A stretch of 64,000 nucleotides of DNA from contig NC_046681.1 of the NCBI RefSeq assembly GCF_009870125.1, forward strand, positions 16,629,001 through 16,693,000, read 5' to 3'. Below, piece after piece: positions 1 through 11,930 of the stretch (its first letter is position 1; the number at the start of each line of letters is the position of its first letter). The translations under genes and the position numbers were made by a program. This DNA comes from Drosophila pseudoobscura (lineage: Eukaryota > Arthropoda > Insecta > Diptera > Drosophilidae). Under the pieces are notes generated by a model, which saw only the letters and a program-made list of their open reading frames with translations, had not been told where the DNA came from and made no database searches.

Positions 1-1914
1 GCATTTGATTATTGCAATAGCAATGATATTTTGGCAATGAGTTGGCAGTCTGTCAGTCGAACAATTTCCATTTTTAAGCCGCTTTTACGTTGATTTGCCG
101 TGTGTCAACGTCATCATCTTGACCACACAATCATATCAACTTGTATTGTTCGTCGTCTCTCTCCCACATTTCGTTCGTTGCTATTCTCCACGCGTACACC
201 TCTTGCCATATCACTTTCATTTCGTTTTGCTGGCTCTTTATCTCTCACTGCTTTTGTTTGTTGCGTTTTTTTTTTCTTTACAGACTTTTGGTTTTAGTTT
301 GATTTTATTTTATTTTTCATCTTTACCGATGATTCATACTCTCAAAAATGATTAAAAATTATTACCAAATAAAGTTGTATATTCGAATTTTGGTTCAGTT
401 TTGGATCAGCTGTGTGTAAGGCCTTGCCAGACTGCTTTAGGAAATCTATAAGGTTTTATGTGTGTGCGTTTGAGCCAAAAGTGGATTCTCGTTCTGGAGG
501 CTTATCAAAACAGATTTGTGCTTTAATTGCGCCAAAACCATATGAAAAACCCGGCTTTAAAAGGTAACATCAACGAAATCGGTTTTTCTTTTTGCATTCC
601 ATAAATGGAATATTTGTTGTCTCCCAAATCATTAGAAATCGTATGTTTCTGCAGTAAACAAAGAAAAAATACTGCTTCTTGGGGAATTTTTCCTTATCGC
701 TTGCCTGTGCGCTCGAGAGTTTTGCCCAAAATGTGTGCCATTTTATTAATTGAGCTGCCGCTTAATTTATTAAAAATTTTTGGCATAACTTTTGTAGGCA
801 GCAAACCGGCTTTTTTGAGACTCGGAAATCTCTTTCTCTCTCTGCCTCTCTCTCACACACACACACACACTCATGCGATTTTCGTTTTTTATATTTTGCA
901 CTCAACTGGAAACTTCTCGATGCTTTTTTGTGGTTCTCTCTTTTGAGAGAGAGCAAGAGAGAGAGAGAGGGAGAGTGCGCATGTGTCACAGTTTTGTTGA
1001 ATCCAAAGTGAGTAACTATTAATCATGGTTGTATTAATAAAACAAAAAATAAAACCAGAACAGAAAGAAAATTAATCGAAGAGCAGCTGTTATTCAAAGA
1101 AGAGTGAGAGAGAGGGAGACAGCGAGAGCGAGAGGGGCCGCTGTCCTTTTTAGTCAAGGCTAATGACACTCTCATTCTCTCATTCTTTGCCCTCTCTCCC
1201 ACTTGTACAAGTCATTCAAGTGTGCAAAACTTGTTTCTTTTTTTTTTTTTTAAGAATCCCAAAATCAAGACGCACCAGCACCATATCCCCATCCTCATCC
1301 ACACATATCCCTTTTTCAGTGGACGACGAGACGACCGCATTTTGTTAATGAGTTGGCAGTCGTCGATATTGCCGCCGCGTGTTGGGCTCTCGGTTGTTGC
1401 CAACTGTTTGCGAATGGGTGGTTGCATCGGGGTGGGGTGGTGGTGTTTCCAGCGGGGGTTGTGGCGGCGGCACTTTGGGTCTGTGGCAGTGGCTGGCTGG
1501 TGGTGGGTTTGTGCCTGCCCCAGCCTTTGTTTGATGCGTGGGTTGTGTTTCTTGCTTGCCTGCGCCGTCTGTCGCTGATTACTTTGATATTTTTAACAGA
1601 AATTAATGTATTGTGTGTGCCTCAGAAAGGGCGCGCCAACACCAAAAGCACTCCCCAGATCCTTTCTGCTTTCTGTTTCCATATTGCAACGCAACGCGCT
1701 GACGCATACAAATGAATATACAAAACGTGTCCGGCCATGCGCCACCTTCTTACACACACACACACACACACACCGCACACTCATAAATTTACACAAATTT
1801 ATGGAATTTGTGCGTGACACAACACTGGCTCTGGCCTTTGGCTTTTGGTTCTCTAGGATGAATAAAAATATCTCCACTAATATCTCCAATTGTTCTTCCT
1901 ATTGGTATTTGCAG
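1..1914 (+). other. chic: chic intron (5' part lies outside the window)
   Basis: No coding exon is recognisable here. The first coding exon of profilin (beginning M-S-W-Q-D in D. melanogaster) is not present, so this is the 3' part of the intron that precedes the second coding exon. It contains (CA)n runs at about 854-870 and 1752-1773, TC/GA-rich blocks near 835-970 and 1100-1200, and a GT-rich stretch at 1420-1570. It ends in a clear TTTGCAG acceptor at 1914. Confidence 0.75.
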
Positions 1915-4900
1915 ATTACAAAGGAGGAACTGGCCAAATTGATTAGCGGCTTCGACCAGCAGGATATCCTTACCAGCAACGGTGTTACATTAGCCGGCCA
2001 ACGGTACATTTACCTCTCAGGCACAGATCGTGTGGTGCGCGCCAAGCTTGGGCGAAGTGGAGTCCACTGCATGAAGACAACACAAGGTGAGTTTTTTTTT
2101 GATTTGTGACTGGGTCTTTTCAAGCTTCCACATTGAAGAGAAGAAAGCATTTTCAACATTTGCTTTTTAGTTGGAAGATTACAGAATGAGAGTGTTCTTG
2201 GACTGCCCAGAAGCTTTCAGTGAAAAGAAGATTTATAGACGAGTATATTCTTAGATTATCTAGAGGTTTTTTTTAGCAGGAAGAAGGAAGCAGTTGAGAT
2301 CTAAAAGAAGATAGAGAGTATTTCTTTCTGTAGAAAAAATATACCTTAGAGTAGACATTTGTTAGACCATATCATATATGGTTATATGTATTTCCAAAGA
2401 TAATATAAGAAAGGTACTCAAAATTCTGCTTCTACATAACCTAACCATTAACAAAGATATTATCCAAAAAGTAGATTATTTTTGGGAACCAAATGAATAT
2501 GATACAAGCGATTTTGAGCAAGATTTGCGTATTAGACCTTATAGCAGTCATAGAAAATGAACGAGACCCTAACATCTAACAATTATTTTGTTATGAAACT
2601 AGGCGGCAACCCCAGGCTCACTCGCTTCGCTTGCCCGCGCCAATATGACCAAAAATCGTTCAAAAACATATATGTTTAACCTTAATTTGAGTGGGAAGTA
2701 TAATATATTTTTTTGGGGAAATTCCAGTATTTCAAAAACCCAAAATAAGTGCAGTCGAACCCCACGCAAACGAACCGAAGTTCATTCGTCGCTGTCGTGC
2801 CATCGATCGTCGATGTCTGCCCAATGGTCTCCGATAAGGCATTATCAGCTGCTTCTTCGTTTTATGGCCCCGCGAAACAGCCGCAAGCAAATAAAAGACG
2901 GAGGAGGAGCTGTATGTGTTAATGCCACTTGTTCTTTCGTTTCGCGGGGACCGCGCGGACTTATCGTGCAAGTGCAAAGCACTTGATCCAAAGCCCAAAC
3001 ATGGCTCAAGATAAGTGCCTGGCCTTCGGGCCTTCTGGCCTCCTGGCACACTGCCAGCCTGCCACCCTGCTATAACCCTATGATAACTATGTGAAAACTG
3101 AACCAAAGAAAAGCTCATTAGGCACCCACCCAGAGAGATGGGTGCGATGGGTGGCTATGCTGCTCGCTCATAATTATCGCTAATTTGTTGCACTTGGCCA
3201 ACAAAATAAATACAGAAAAAAAAGAGAGCCAACAGCTAGGCTGCAAATGATGGTCCATTATTATTATTGTGTGCCGCTTTGTTGCTCCATTTTTCCGGTC
3301 AACAAGCAGCGGCATCAGAGCGGACCCCGACGACGCGCGACGTTTCGTTTTTCATCACCTTGTTTTTCAGCCTGAAAAACAAGCTACAAATGTTTGAAAA
3401 AAATCTTGGCCATGTCGCACAGCTGCTGCCACAGTGGGACAATGCCATGAAATTACAGTGGAACAAGGCTAAAAAGAATGCTTCAAAGTGTCTGGTTTTT
3501 TGTGGAAATCAAAGCTAAGTTCCTTCTTTAAAGTCAAGACATTTAAAGTCCTCTATATATGGTTTGTGTGAAATAAAATTTCCAGGAGGTGCCAAAAAGC
3601 TGTACTATGGCGACTCTATATACTCTATAGACCAGAGGGGCGCGTGCGGGGCTTAAATTCTCTCCTCCCCTATGGTTCGTTTCTGACCTCAGCCCCGCTG
3701 CCTACTTGGCTTCGGCTTTTCGTCAGCTGAGTCGGTCCCCAGAATCCAACAAAAATATACACAGTCTTTGGCGAGGCGCAGAAGAGACTTACATTTCGTT
3801 TTGAAGAGTACAAAATACACAGTTTTATACTATTTTCTATCTCTTCAAATATATATTTGGTTATAGTCCAATCCAGTGAAAAATCAAGCATTAAGTCTAT
3901 TTTTAGTGATTTCTATTTCTTTGTTCCTTTTAGCGAACTACCACTGTATTTATGTTTTTCTTCTTCTCGTATTTGTTTTTTGCATTTTACGACCAGTTTG
4001 GTTTGCTGACGCGTCAGCCTCGTCTCCATATTTGTACAGTTTTTGTGGCAACTGTTGCGCGCACACAAACGAGAGCCCCATAGTGCCACACACACACACA
4101 CACACACACACGCGCACACAGCAATGCTGCTCGCCTCGCGCCTCCCGCCTCCCGCCGTTGCAGGCACAAGCTCAAGGTTATTGCCATAATCCATTTCAAG
4201 TGCAAATGTTGCACAGTCTCCTCTGCTGTGTGCTGTATGTGCCCCATGTCTCTCTGTCTCTCTATCTCTGTCTTAATGTGTGTGGGGAATAAACCGCAAA
4301 GAAACGCAAAAAAAGACAGCAGGCAAAAAAAAAACCAACGGAGAAGCCGCCGCATAAAAATAGACATAGAAAAATAGGCAAGAAATGGCAAAAATAGGTA
4401 AAAACTGGTCTAACGTCTGGCCGGATTGGCTGACTGTTCTGACGGTTCCCTGGCTCTGGCTATGGCTTTGGGTTTTGGCTACGGCTTTGGCTTTGGCTTT
4501 GGCTTTCGTTTGTGGTCGGGTCGGTCTGTGACCTAGCTGTGGAGATCTGGCGCCATTCAAACCACTACCACACACGACACACATGTGTGTTTCAGTAACA
4601 AGTCGCGGTTGTGGCTTAAATACAGAGGAAATACGTTAAGTGGAACCATTAATAAATTTTAGTTCAGGATGATCTAGAAAAAAACCACCATTTATTGAAT
4701 TGAGCTATAGATTAGGGGGATAAATCGATAAATGCTTTTGATTTGGGGCTTTTTATTGAAGAAATTTTAACACTACAAAAATGCGGCAATGAAACCAAAT
4801 TTCTTGCAATTACGAAATCCGTACGCTCTTGCTTCACTGTCAGAGGAATTCGGAGAGAGAAAAACAAGATCAAGAGACAGCTTAGAAATTTCGTCTTGTG

Positions 4901-6402
4901 TTGAAATGAATGACCATTCGACTCTGTAATATGCCCACCCCTCTAGGTCTAGGTAAAAGTTAGTCGGGAAGTTTTTTTTCACAAAGTTCTGACGAATTTT
5001 CATGATAAAGTCCTTGAGTACTTTGAATCCCCCACCCCCCACTTCCCAACGAGTATATTGCCACAATTACACGCTAGTTGCATTTTATCCCCCCCATCTA
5101 TGGCTCTTCTAACCCTTATAGTCCCCTGCTGTGAGGAATTCCCGACAGTGTTGGTTTACGGTCGAAAGACCGCAACAATGTTGCTGCTGATGTAAATCGG
5201 ATTATTGTTTAATTATGCAACTAACAGGCATTTAAAAACAAAGCACAATTTGATATGTTACCATTTGTTATGGTTGGATTACTTTTGGCGGAGCAGAGAG
5301 AGGAGAGGAGAAGGATAGATCTAACAATATAACAGATTTTCATTTATCGATTCTCCGCAACGAATTGGCAGCTCTGTGGCTGTGTGGGTGGCCGATGACA
5401 GCTGTCAGGTGTCAACAGAAACTGTCACATACCTCTCTCGTGCGACTGAAACGGCCAGATACGTTGGTTTATTGACCCCTCGGGCCGGGGCTTTGTCTGG
5501 GTGTTTACTCTCCAATTTGTGCTGAGAGCTGTGCGCTCGCTCAATCAATTAGGTTTCTTCTCCATCAGCAGCTACACATCATATTTTCTGCTCATTTGAT
5601 TAATGTATTAGCCACTCAAACGGAGACCCGAGACGTTTCTCCACTCTCATCAGCACACTTTTGAGCTAAGCTCCAAGACCAGACTTGTCTTGTCTTGTCA
5701 TTCATGTTCCTCCGCCTCATGTCGTCCCCCCTCGTTTGGGGTATGCGATTTGTTCTGGTTTGGTTTTGTCTGCGGTCTGCACCGCCGCCTGTCCGTCCGG
5801 TTTTCACCTGGCGACGGGGACGGTCACGACACTCTCTTTATTGAGCGCTTTTATTCATAATTTCTTGCTGCCTCTCGAGCAAAACTACTGTTAGTTCTTA
5901 TTTCTATGCTGCTGCCTGCTTTCTCTTCACCTTCAAGAGCATTTGATTGTCAACCGGATAGAGGTTTTTGAAGAAGCTTTACATAAAAAAAATTGCTATA
6001 GTTATGGAGATGTTGAAGGAGATTTTTCTGAAGGAGAAGAAGGATCCTTAAAGAACTATTGAGAGATAAAGAAATGGAGAAAATAATTTTTGCTGAAAGG
6101 AAGGCGTTTCAAGGCTGAGAAATCTTTCAAAGCGTAAGGAACTGAATGGTATAGGATTTTAATGAGAGTTCAGAGAAGGGATGCATTTAAAGTTGATTTG
6201 GGCTTCAGTAAAAGTTGTCTAGGAGGGACAGATAGCTTTTGGAAAACTAGCTTTCGTTTCATTTTTGTATAATAACAATTTCCCCTCCATTTGAATTTTC
6301 ACAGCCGTCATCGTTTCCATCTACGAGGATCCCGTACAGCCCCAGCAGGCCGCTTCCGTTGTAGAGAAACTCGGAGACTATCTGATTACTTGCGGGTACT
6401 AG
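1915..6402 (+). CDS. chic: Profilin (chickadee), last two coding exons
   Basis: Profilin binds G-actin and poly-proline ligands in the cytoplasm and promotes filament growth by formins and Ena. Two coding exons are visible: 1915-2086 (starting I-T-K-E-E-L and ending K-T-T-Q plus one base) and 6305-6402 (A-V-I-V-S-I through L-I-T-C-G-Y, stop TAG). Splice sites are TTTGCAG/GTGAG and TTCACAG. The translation matches my memory of D. melanogaster profilin from residue 38 to residue 126, almost residue for residue, with I for V at position 38. The start codon and residues 1-37 lie upstream of the window. The intron between the two exons is 4.2 kb. A profilin identification is certain; only the 5' structure is unknown. 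Confidence 0.96.
2087..6304 (+). other. chic: Long chic intron
   Basis: I see no coding exon in this 4.2 kb intron. It holds a (CA)n run at about 4087-4111, a TTTGGC-type hexamer run at about 4450-4510, AT-rich stretches at 2200-2570, and GC-richer patches near 2590-2640 and 3640-3740. It may carry enhancers, but nothing in the sequence proves that. Confidence 0.7.
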
Positions 6403-7348
6403 ATAGGAGGGAGAATAGATCAACAACACAAACAACCACAACACACCCAAAACAAAACAAAACAAAACAAACTGCACCTCCATCAACAACATAGGAAACA
6501 CAACAGCAACAACCAGGAAACAGCAACAACAGCAGCAACAACTTTGATATGAAGATGGAGAGAGGAAAATGCTAATAAGAAAAAAGTAAAAAAATGGAAG
6601 TAATTATTAATATTTAAAATATGGAGTAAATTCCCCCCCACTAAACGGCCAAGGCGGAGGATATTTTTGGGGAACGAGAGGATGCAAGACCCGCAAATTC
6701 TGTTCTGAAAACGCAAATAAATTACCCGCAAAAATCAACAACAATAAACTACAACAAAAAAAATTATAAATTTCTCTGCATTATTATGATTAAAGAAAAA
6801 CTTTTGGTTTATACGATAAAATAAAATATAAAACAAAAAACATTAAGAATTCCAGTCCTCATCTAAAATCCGAAAGCTTTGGAACAAACGTAGAATTGTA
6901 AAACAGAAAAGAAAGAAAGAAAGAAAGAACGAACGCAAAGCAACGCAACGCAACGCAAAAGCAAACAAAAAACAACAATTTTTGAAACATTTTTTGTATA
7001 GCAATATATACACCCAGTGGTACATATATGTATATGCAATGATATATATATATGTATATCTGTACACAGCCAGAAATGAAGAATAAAAAGAGAGTGAGTG
7101 AGTGAGAGAAGATATCGGAGAAGAGAGAGACGTCTGAGGGTAGGCAGAGAAGAGCAGAGAGAACTCACGAGCAAAACCGAAATAATCGAAAGTAAATATA
7201 TATCTATATATATATTTATATATGTAAACTATTTGGAGATCCATGCAGATGCTCTATTTATACATGTGTGTGCGTGTGTAGTGTGGTATGCACGTGTGTG
7301 CGGTGTGTGAACACTTTTTATACGATTGCGAAACTTACATAAAATAAA
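6403..7348 (+). other. chic: Probable chic 3' UTR with two poly(A) signals
   Basis: The sequence after the profilin stop is AT- and A-rich and has AATAAA hexamers at 6716-6721 and 7343-7348. It also has a CAAAA pentamer run (about 6445-6470), an AAAG/CAACG simple repeat (about 6905-6960) and TA-rich tracts. The two signals would give short and long 3' ends. The choice of end is an inference. Confidence 0.5.
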
Positions 7349-7867
7349 GAATCTAGATTCAGATTTCTCAATTCCCAATCCCCCAAACCACGCCATTTTG
7401 CCATAAGAAATGTCTATGTATAGGGTATAGGATCTTGATCATAATCACACATTCGCTCGCTCTCTCTCCATCTCTTTTTCTATACATCTCTTCTATTTTT
7501 TTTTGTGCGCATAGCTTTTCATGTTTCGAAAATCCTATCATACTACATCATACATAACATACAAAAAAAAAACTTATATGTAGACCGTTAAGTGCAGTGT
7601 GCAGCCCTGGGGTATGCGTTGCCCAACACTGAACCGGAGGAACATTCATTGCTGAAAGTGCACCACTGAGGAAGAACAGAAATCGGCAGTTAAAGCGCCA
7701 TTAAAACTCTCTTACCATACGAATAACGTAACAAACAATGCATGTGTAACATTTAAACATACGATTACCATACTACAACAAATCATACATAAATTAATGT
7801 GGCTTTTCCAGACCCTCCCCAACCACAAATACTAGCCCCATACTCTCTCCCTCTCCCTTACCCTTAG

Positions 7868-7886
7868 CCCCCCCCCCCCCCCCCCC
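7868..7886 (+). repeat. Poly-C tract, 19 bases
   Basis: An uninterrupted run of C on the + strand, preceded by pyrimidine-rich sequence. It is likely to be length-variable and error-prone in sequencing. Confidence 0.9.
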
Positions 7887-8140
7887 TTCCCAACGAGTCC
7901 AAAAAACACACACAGAACAGACATTTTTCGTACAAGCAAAGGAAACGTGAAGTAAAAACCGAATGCATAAATATATGAATATAAAACATAAAAAACAACA
8001 AAAAAACAAAAAGCAACATATATAATACGATACTTTAATACTATTGAAATAAAAAACTCGAGTGAGACAAACAAAAATTCTCCTCATAAAAATTAAAACA
8101 AAAAATATGTGTTTTTTCTTGGTTTCTTTCAGTGCACAGC

Positions 8141-8205
8141 TATCGAAGGGTATCGATAGGTTGGCGAACTTTTTGAGCTTTTATCGCTAATGTTATCGAA
8201 AAAAA
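8141..8205. promoter_or_regulatory. DRE box and TATCG cluster
   Basis: A perfect palindromic DRE (TATCGATA) lies at 8151-8158, flanked by TATCGAA at 8141 and two further TTATCG motifs within 50 bp. DRE boxes are bound by DREF, and CGATA motifs by the boundary factor BEAF-32. No gene start is recognisable nearby, so an insulator or unannotated promoter role is inference. Confidence 0.4.
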
Positions 8206-8294
8206 TTGACGATTCTTTGTGGCTTTATGAATTCCTTCGCATTCTTTTATTAATTTTCCAGATCTGCTCAAGATACGGGTCTCGTATAATCGCT

Positions 8295-9290
8295 AGATCT
8301 TTGAGCTCTTGAGGTGTTATAGTGGCTTTGATTGATTGGCATTGGATTGTTCTGCCTATTTTTGGTATAGTCTTCTTAATTTTTTAGGTCTACTTTCGAT
8401 ACGATTATCGTAAAATGGATAGATCATTGAACCTTACCATTGTTATCGCGTGAAAGAGTGAGAGAGAGAGAGAGAGAAAGAGTGAGAGAGAGAGAGATGG
8501 AGAGTGAGAGATGGAGAGAGAGAGAGATGGAGAGTGAGAGAAAGAGAGAGAGATGGTGAGTGAGAGACAGTGTGAGAGAGAGAGTGAAAAAGAGTGAGAG
8601 AGAGGGAGAGAGAGAAAGAGAGAGAGATGGTGAGTGAGAGACAGTGTGAGAGAGAGAGTGAAAAAGAGTGAGAGAGAGGGAGAGAGAGAAAGAGAGAGAG
8701 ATGAAGAGTGGGAGAGAGAGAGATGTATTGAGAGAAGAACCATTATTAGAGAATATTAACCGAAAAACCCTCCTGCCTACCTGCAACCCATGAGAATCGC
8801 ATAGAAAGGCGGTGTTAACATGAAATGTTATTCCACAGTCTTCTGTTAGTCCGATGTTAAGATAATGCTTACTGTTAATATTTTTATTACAGAGGAGTAA
8901 CGCAGCAACACGATTGCTTAGCTGCCGCCTATGAGAAGCGCATAGAAAGGCTATGTTAAAATACTTTAGCAATCGTTTGCTATTTTTATATTAAAAAAAT
9001 ACTGTTCAAATATACTGTTTGTGTTAATACGGAAAATCGAATGTTTCTCCATGATGTTATCGCTAGAATTAGCAATATGGATCTTTCTTTGTTGCTATAT
9101 TGCCATTGTTCGTCCCCCTGTTTCTTACCTTTGCTTTCAGCTTCATAGATCAACAGATCATTGAACTCTTCGGTGTTGTTATCGCGCCAGAGTTCCAAAA
9201 ATGTAAAATTCTCGTACTTTGTAGGTTTAATGGTTTTCTTTCAATTAATTTATAAGACATTGCTCTGCCCATTTTTGGGTCTATGCAAAT
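8295..9290. repeat. Diverged interspersed repeat motifs
   Basis: A motif like AGATCATTGAACTCTT followed by TGTTATCGCG occurs at 8295-8325, 8421-8450 and 9155-9186. A second motif (GAGAATCGCATAGAAAGGC) occurs at about 8791 and again at about 8934. A third (ATTGTTCTGCC/TATTTTTGG) occurs at about 8346 and about 9262. The order and rough spacing suggest an old duplication or a decayed multicopy element. The family is not recognised. Confidence 0.5.
8455..8731. repeat. GA-rich block with two perfect 74-bp units
   Basis: The block is made almost entirely of GA dinucleotides broken by ATGG, GTG and GAAAAA. Inside it, 8551-8624 and 8625-8698 are two identical 74-bp units, each starting AGATGGTGAGTGAGAGACAG. 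Such tracts can bind GAGA factor (Trl). The block is translatable on the minus strand as Ser/Leu repeats, but that is a composition artefact. Confidence 0.85.
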
Positions 9291-10504
9291 TGTCAAGTTA
9301 TTTTTATCGCTGCATAATCTAATATATTCAATGCGACACGCCTGACGCAAGTGCGCAATTATTTGGGGGTCAACAAATATTATAGTACATAAAACAGAGA
9401 TATTTATTTATTAATTTTCTGTGAATTTTTCTGTGTGGGGGTCTCTCCAATTTTTGCAGCTGGCATTTCTTTCAGTAATTTTTTTATTTGTCGTTTTGAC
9501 GCTGTGTCGGCATCCTCATCCTCCGCCGCAAAAAACATTGACCCAAATTGTATTTTGTAAATGTGTGAAAATATGTACAGATATTTTTCTGAATGTGCTC
9601 ATCCGCGGCTGTTCATCTTTCACTTTCGCTTTCTCAATAGCTCCCTCTGCTTTTTTTCTCCTCTTTATTTTAGCTGCTATTTTTGGAGAAAATCAAAATG
9701 ATTCAAAGAAAGAGCTGGCTGGCTGCTTCCCCGTCTCGACAACTTTTTATCACCAGTACAATTAATCATATATTATTATTGTAACTTTTTTGAGTGGCCT
9801 TTGGCTTCCCCCCAAAGCCCCTCGCGATGCTCTCTCTCGCTTTCTGTAATTTGAGGCGCGTGTTGTTTTTATTTCCATGTCTAACGGACAAATTCAAATC
9901 GGCTGGGCCGCGGGGCAACGAGCGGAGCGGACCAGAGATTGATTCATTTAATAAAATATGCTAATGTTAGTCGTAGTCTCTCTACAATTTCCCAGGCGAT
10001 ACAGAAATGCTTTCGTTATTTCTATGCTTGGGTCGTTAGAGTGCTTCAAACGTGATTTTTGAAGGTTTCGCAGAGCATTAGGGTATGGAGGGTTCCACGT
10101 AGGCCACATCTTTCGCTTAAAATTCTTATATAAAGTTCTGAAATCATGTATGAACCAATATCAAGGCATCCACCAAGAATCGTTGTGTTAATCATAGAAT
10201 TTCTGGCAACCAATAGATTGATTCTTCAAAATACAAACTCGAATGAATGACAGCCTCGGTTATTATTGTGATAATTATTGAGAATGTTTCCTATCTGTCC
10301 TCTGTTGCTCTATAGTGTGTTCCCTTGTTGGGGCCAAACGTATTTTATCTCGAAAAGGGAAATTTGAAGCAAATGTTTACTAAATTTTCGAAGTATTTCT
10401 CATCCCAGATTGCTTTTAAAACACTAGACAAATTGTAGACATCATAACATAAAGTCTAGTAAATTATAGTTTATATCGAAATAAATTTTAAGTATCTTTC
10501 AAGA

Positions 10505-11512
10505 ATGGACAAGGATCCTCAAAAACACTCTATATTAAAGTCCAATAAAATGGACAGACGACCACAATTGCCGCCAGTAAATGTCGCTGAACCGCTGACG
10601 GTTCGATTGGTCCTCCAACTGTATTTTAACACCTTTCTGGGCGCCAATTTCGCCGAGTCTTTTGTGTTTCCATTGGACGTGGCCAAGACCCGGATGCAGG
10701 TGGAGGGCGAGGAGGCCAAGAAGACGGGCGCCAAGGTACCCAATGCCTTGGCCACACTCAAAAGTATGGTCAAGAACGAGGGACCCAAGACGCTCTATGC
10801 AGGATTTTCGGCCATGGTGGCCCGGAATTTGATCTTCAACTCGATGAGGGTTGTGCTATACGATGTCTTTCGGCGGCAGTTCATACGCGTGGACGAAAAC
10901 AAGAAGGAAACCCTGTCCGTATCCTCGGCCCTGATGTGCGGCTTCGTCGCCGGTTGCATTGCCCAGGCCTTGGCCAATCCCTTTGACATCGTAAAGGTGC
11001 GCATGCAGACGGAGGGCCGTCGCCGCCAGTTGGGCCACAAGCCTCGGGTCAGCAATATGTTCAACGCCTTCACGGGCATCTATCGCGAGGGTGGCCTCCC
11101 CAGCATGTGGAGGGGCATAACTCCAAGCTGCCTGCGCGCCTGCCTTATGACCGCCGGCGATGTGGGCACCTACGATCTGAGCAAGCGTTTCTTCAAAAAT
11201 CTACTCGAGCTGGACGATGGCCTTAGGCTGCGATTCCTCTCCTCCATGTGCGCTGGTCTGGCGGCCAGTGTGCTCAGCAATCCCGCCGATGTGATCAAAT
11301 CCCGAGTAATGAATCAACAAACGGATGCAGCGGGCAAGAATCTCACCTACAAGAACTCCATGGACTGTCTAGTGAAAACTGTCAGAGAGGAGGGCATTCT
11401 AACGTTGTATAAGGGCCTGCTCCCTTGCTGGTTCCGCCTGGGTCCGTTCTCGATACTGTTCTGGTTATCAGTGGAGTTTTTGAGAGATTTGGAGGGACAA
11501 ACGGGGTTCTAA
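10505..11512 (+). CDS. Ucp4B: Mitochondrial uncoupling-type carrier Ucp4B
   Basis: This intronless gene encodes a 335-residue SLC25 carrier of the inner mitochondrial membrane, in the UCP4 branch. Three repeats each carry the carrier signature P-x-D-x-x-K: P56-K61 (FPLDVAKTRMQ), P159-K164 (NPFDIVKVRMQ) and P260-K265 (NPADVIKSRVMNQ). Each repeat should form two membrane helices joined by a matrix loop. The first 30 residues are a polar N-terminal extension. The first ATG (10505) opens the frame, and another Met lies at residue 16. The neighbours downstream are two Ucp4C copies, and all three share the same C-terminal ending (GQTGF), so they form a local family. Assignment to Ucp4B rather than Ucp4A or Ucp4C rests on synteny and on the clear difference from the neighbouring copies. 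In D. melanogaster this gene is mainly expressed in testis, as far as I recall. Confidence 0.88.
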   Translation: MDKDPQKHSILKSNKMDRRPQLPPVNVAEPLTVRLVLQLYFNTFLGANFAESFVFPLDVAKTRMQVEGEEAKKTGAKVPNALATLKSMVKNEGPKTLYAGFSAMVARNLIFNSMRVVLYDVFRRQFIRVDENKKETLSVSSALMCGFVAGCIAQALANPFDIVKVRMQTEGRRRQLGHKPRVSNMFNAFTGIYREGGLPSMWRGITPSCLRACLMTAGDVGTYDLSKRFFKNLLELDDGLRLRFLSSMCAGLAASVLSNPADVIKSRVMNQQTDAAGKNLTYKNSMDCLVKTVREEGILTLYKGLLPCWFRLGPFSILFWLSVEFLRDLEGQTGF

Positions 11513-11930
11513 TTACTCCGGTAGCTCTCTAGGAGCTACGCTTAATCATTGACAGAGTATCACAGATCATCATCTTCAGTAGAATTTAGATGAAGTTAGA
11601 GAATCGTTCGCAGTGGCTCTCTGCGTGTACGGTGTCTAACATTTTATTTGTAAATTCAATAATCTTAGAAAAGAGTCTTTAAAGATGATAGACCCCAGGG
11701 AAAAAGAGGATCTTTAGTTACTGGGATAGTAGAATTTAGAGGATCATCTGCAGAGGATCCGTGTGTTTATTTTCCATACATTTTCTCATCAAAATCGTAT
11801 ATGTAATACTCATAGTAAAAGTCTGCCCATAAAAATATAATGGATTTATTCTACATAAAACTCGTAATTTGAAATTATTGTCATTAAAAGTTGCCATATA
11901 GTTTATATATTTCGAAAAATCACTCCAAAT
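11513..11930. other. Short intergenic gap, Ucp4B to Ucp4C
   Basis: AT-rich spacer. From about 11855 onward it aligns with the flank of the second Ucp4C copy (offset about 1586 bp), so the left edge of the tandem duplication lies here. No promoter motif is obvious. Confidence 0.6.

Larger units (their letters stand above)
7349..10504. other. Gene-free stretch between chic and Ucp4B
   Basis: No convincing gene was found. The stretch contains a run of 19 C (7868-7886), TATCGA-type boxes (8141-8205), a GA-rich satellite-like block (8455-8730) and several diverged copies of short repeats (8295-9290). The rest is AT-rich with no open frame of protein-like composition. Confidence 0.6.

Noticed and set aside
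1353-2109. Open frames in the chic intron before the profilin exon
   Set aside because: The 1606-2109 frame contains the true profilin exon but reads through its acceptor and donor. The rest is intron sequence with CA repeats.
8405-8972. Long minus-strand open frames of Ser/Leu repeats
   Set aside because: They are translations of the GA-rich repeat block. Composition is pure low complexity with no gene signals.
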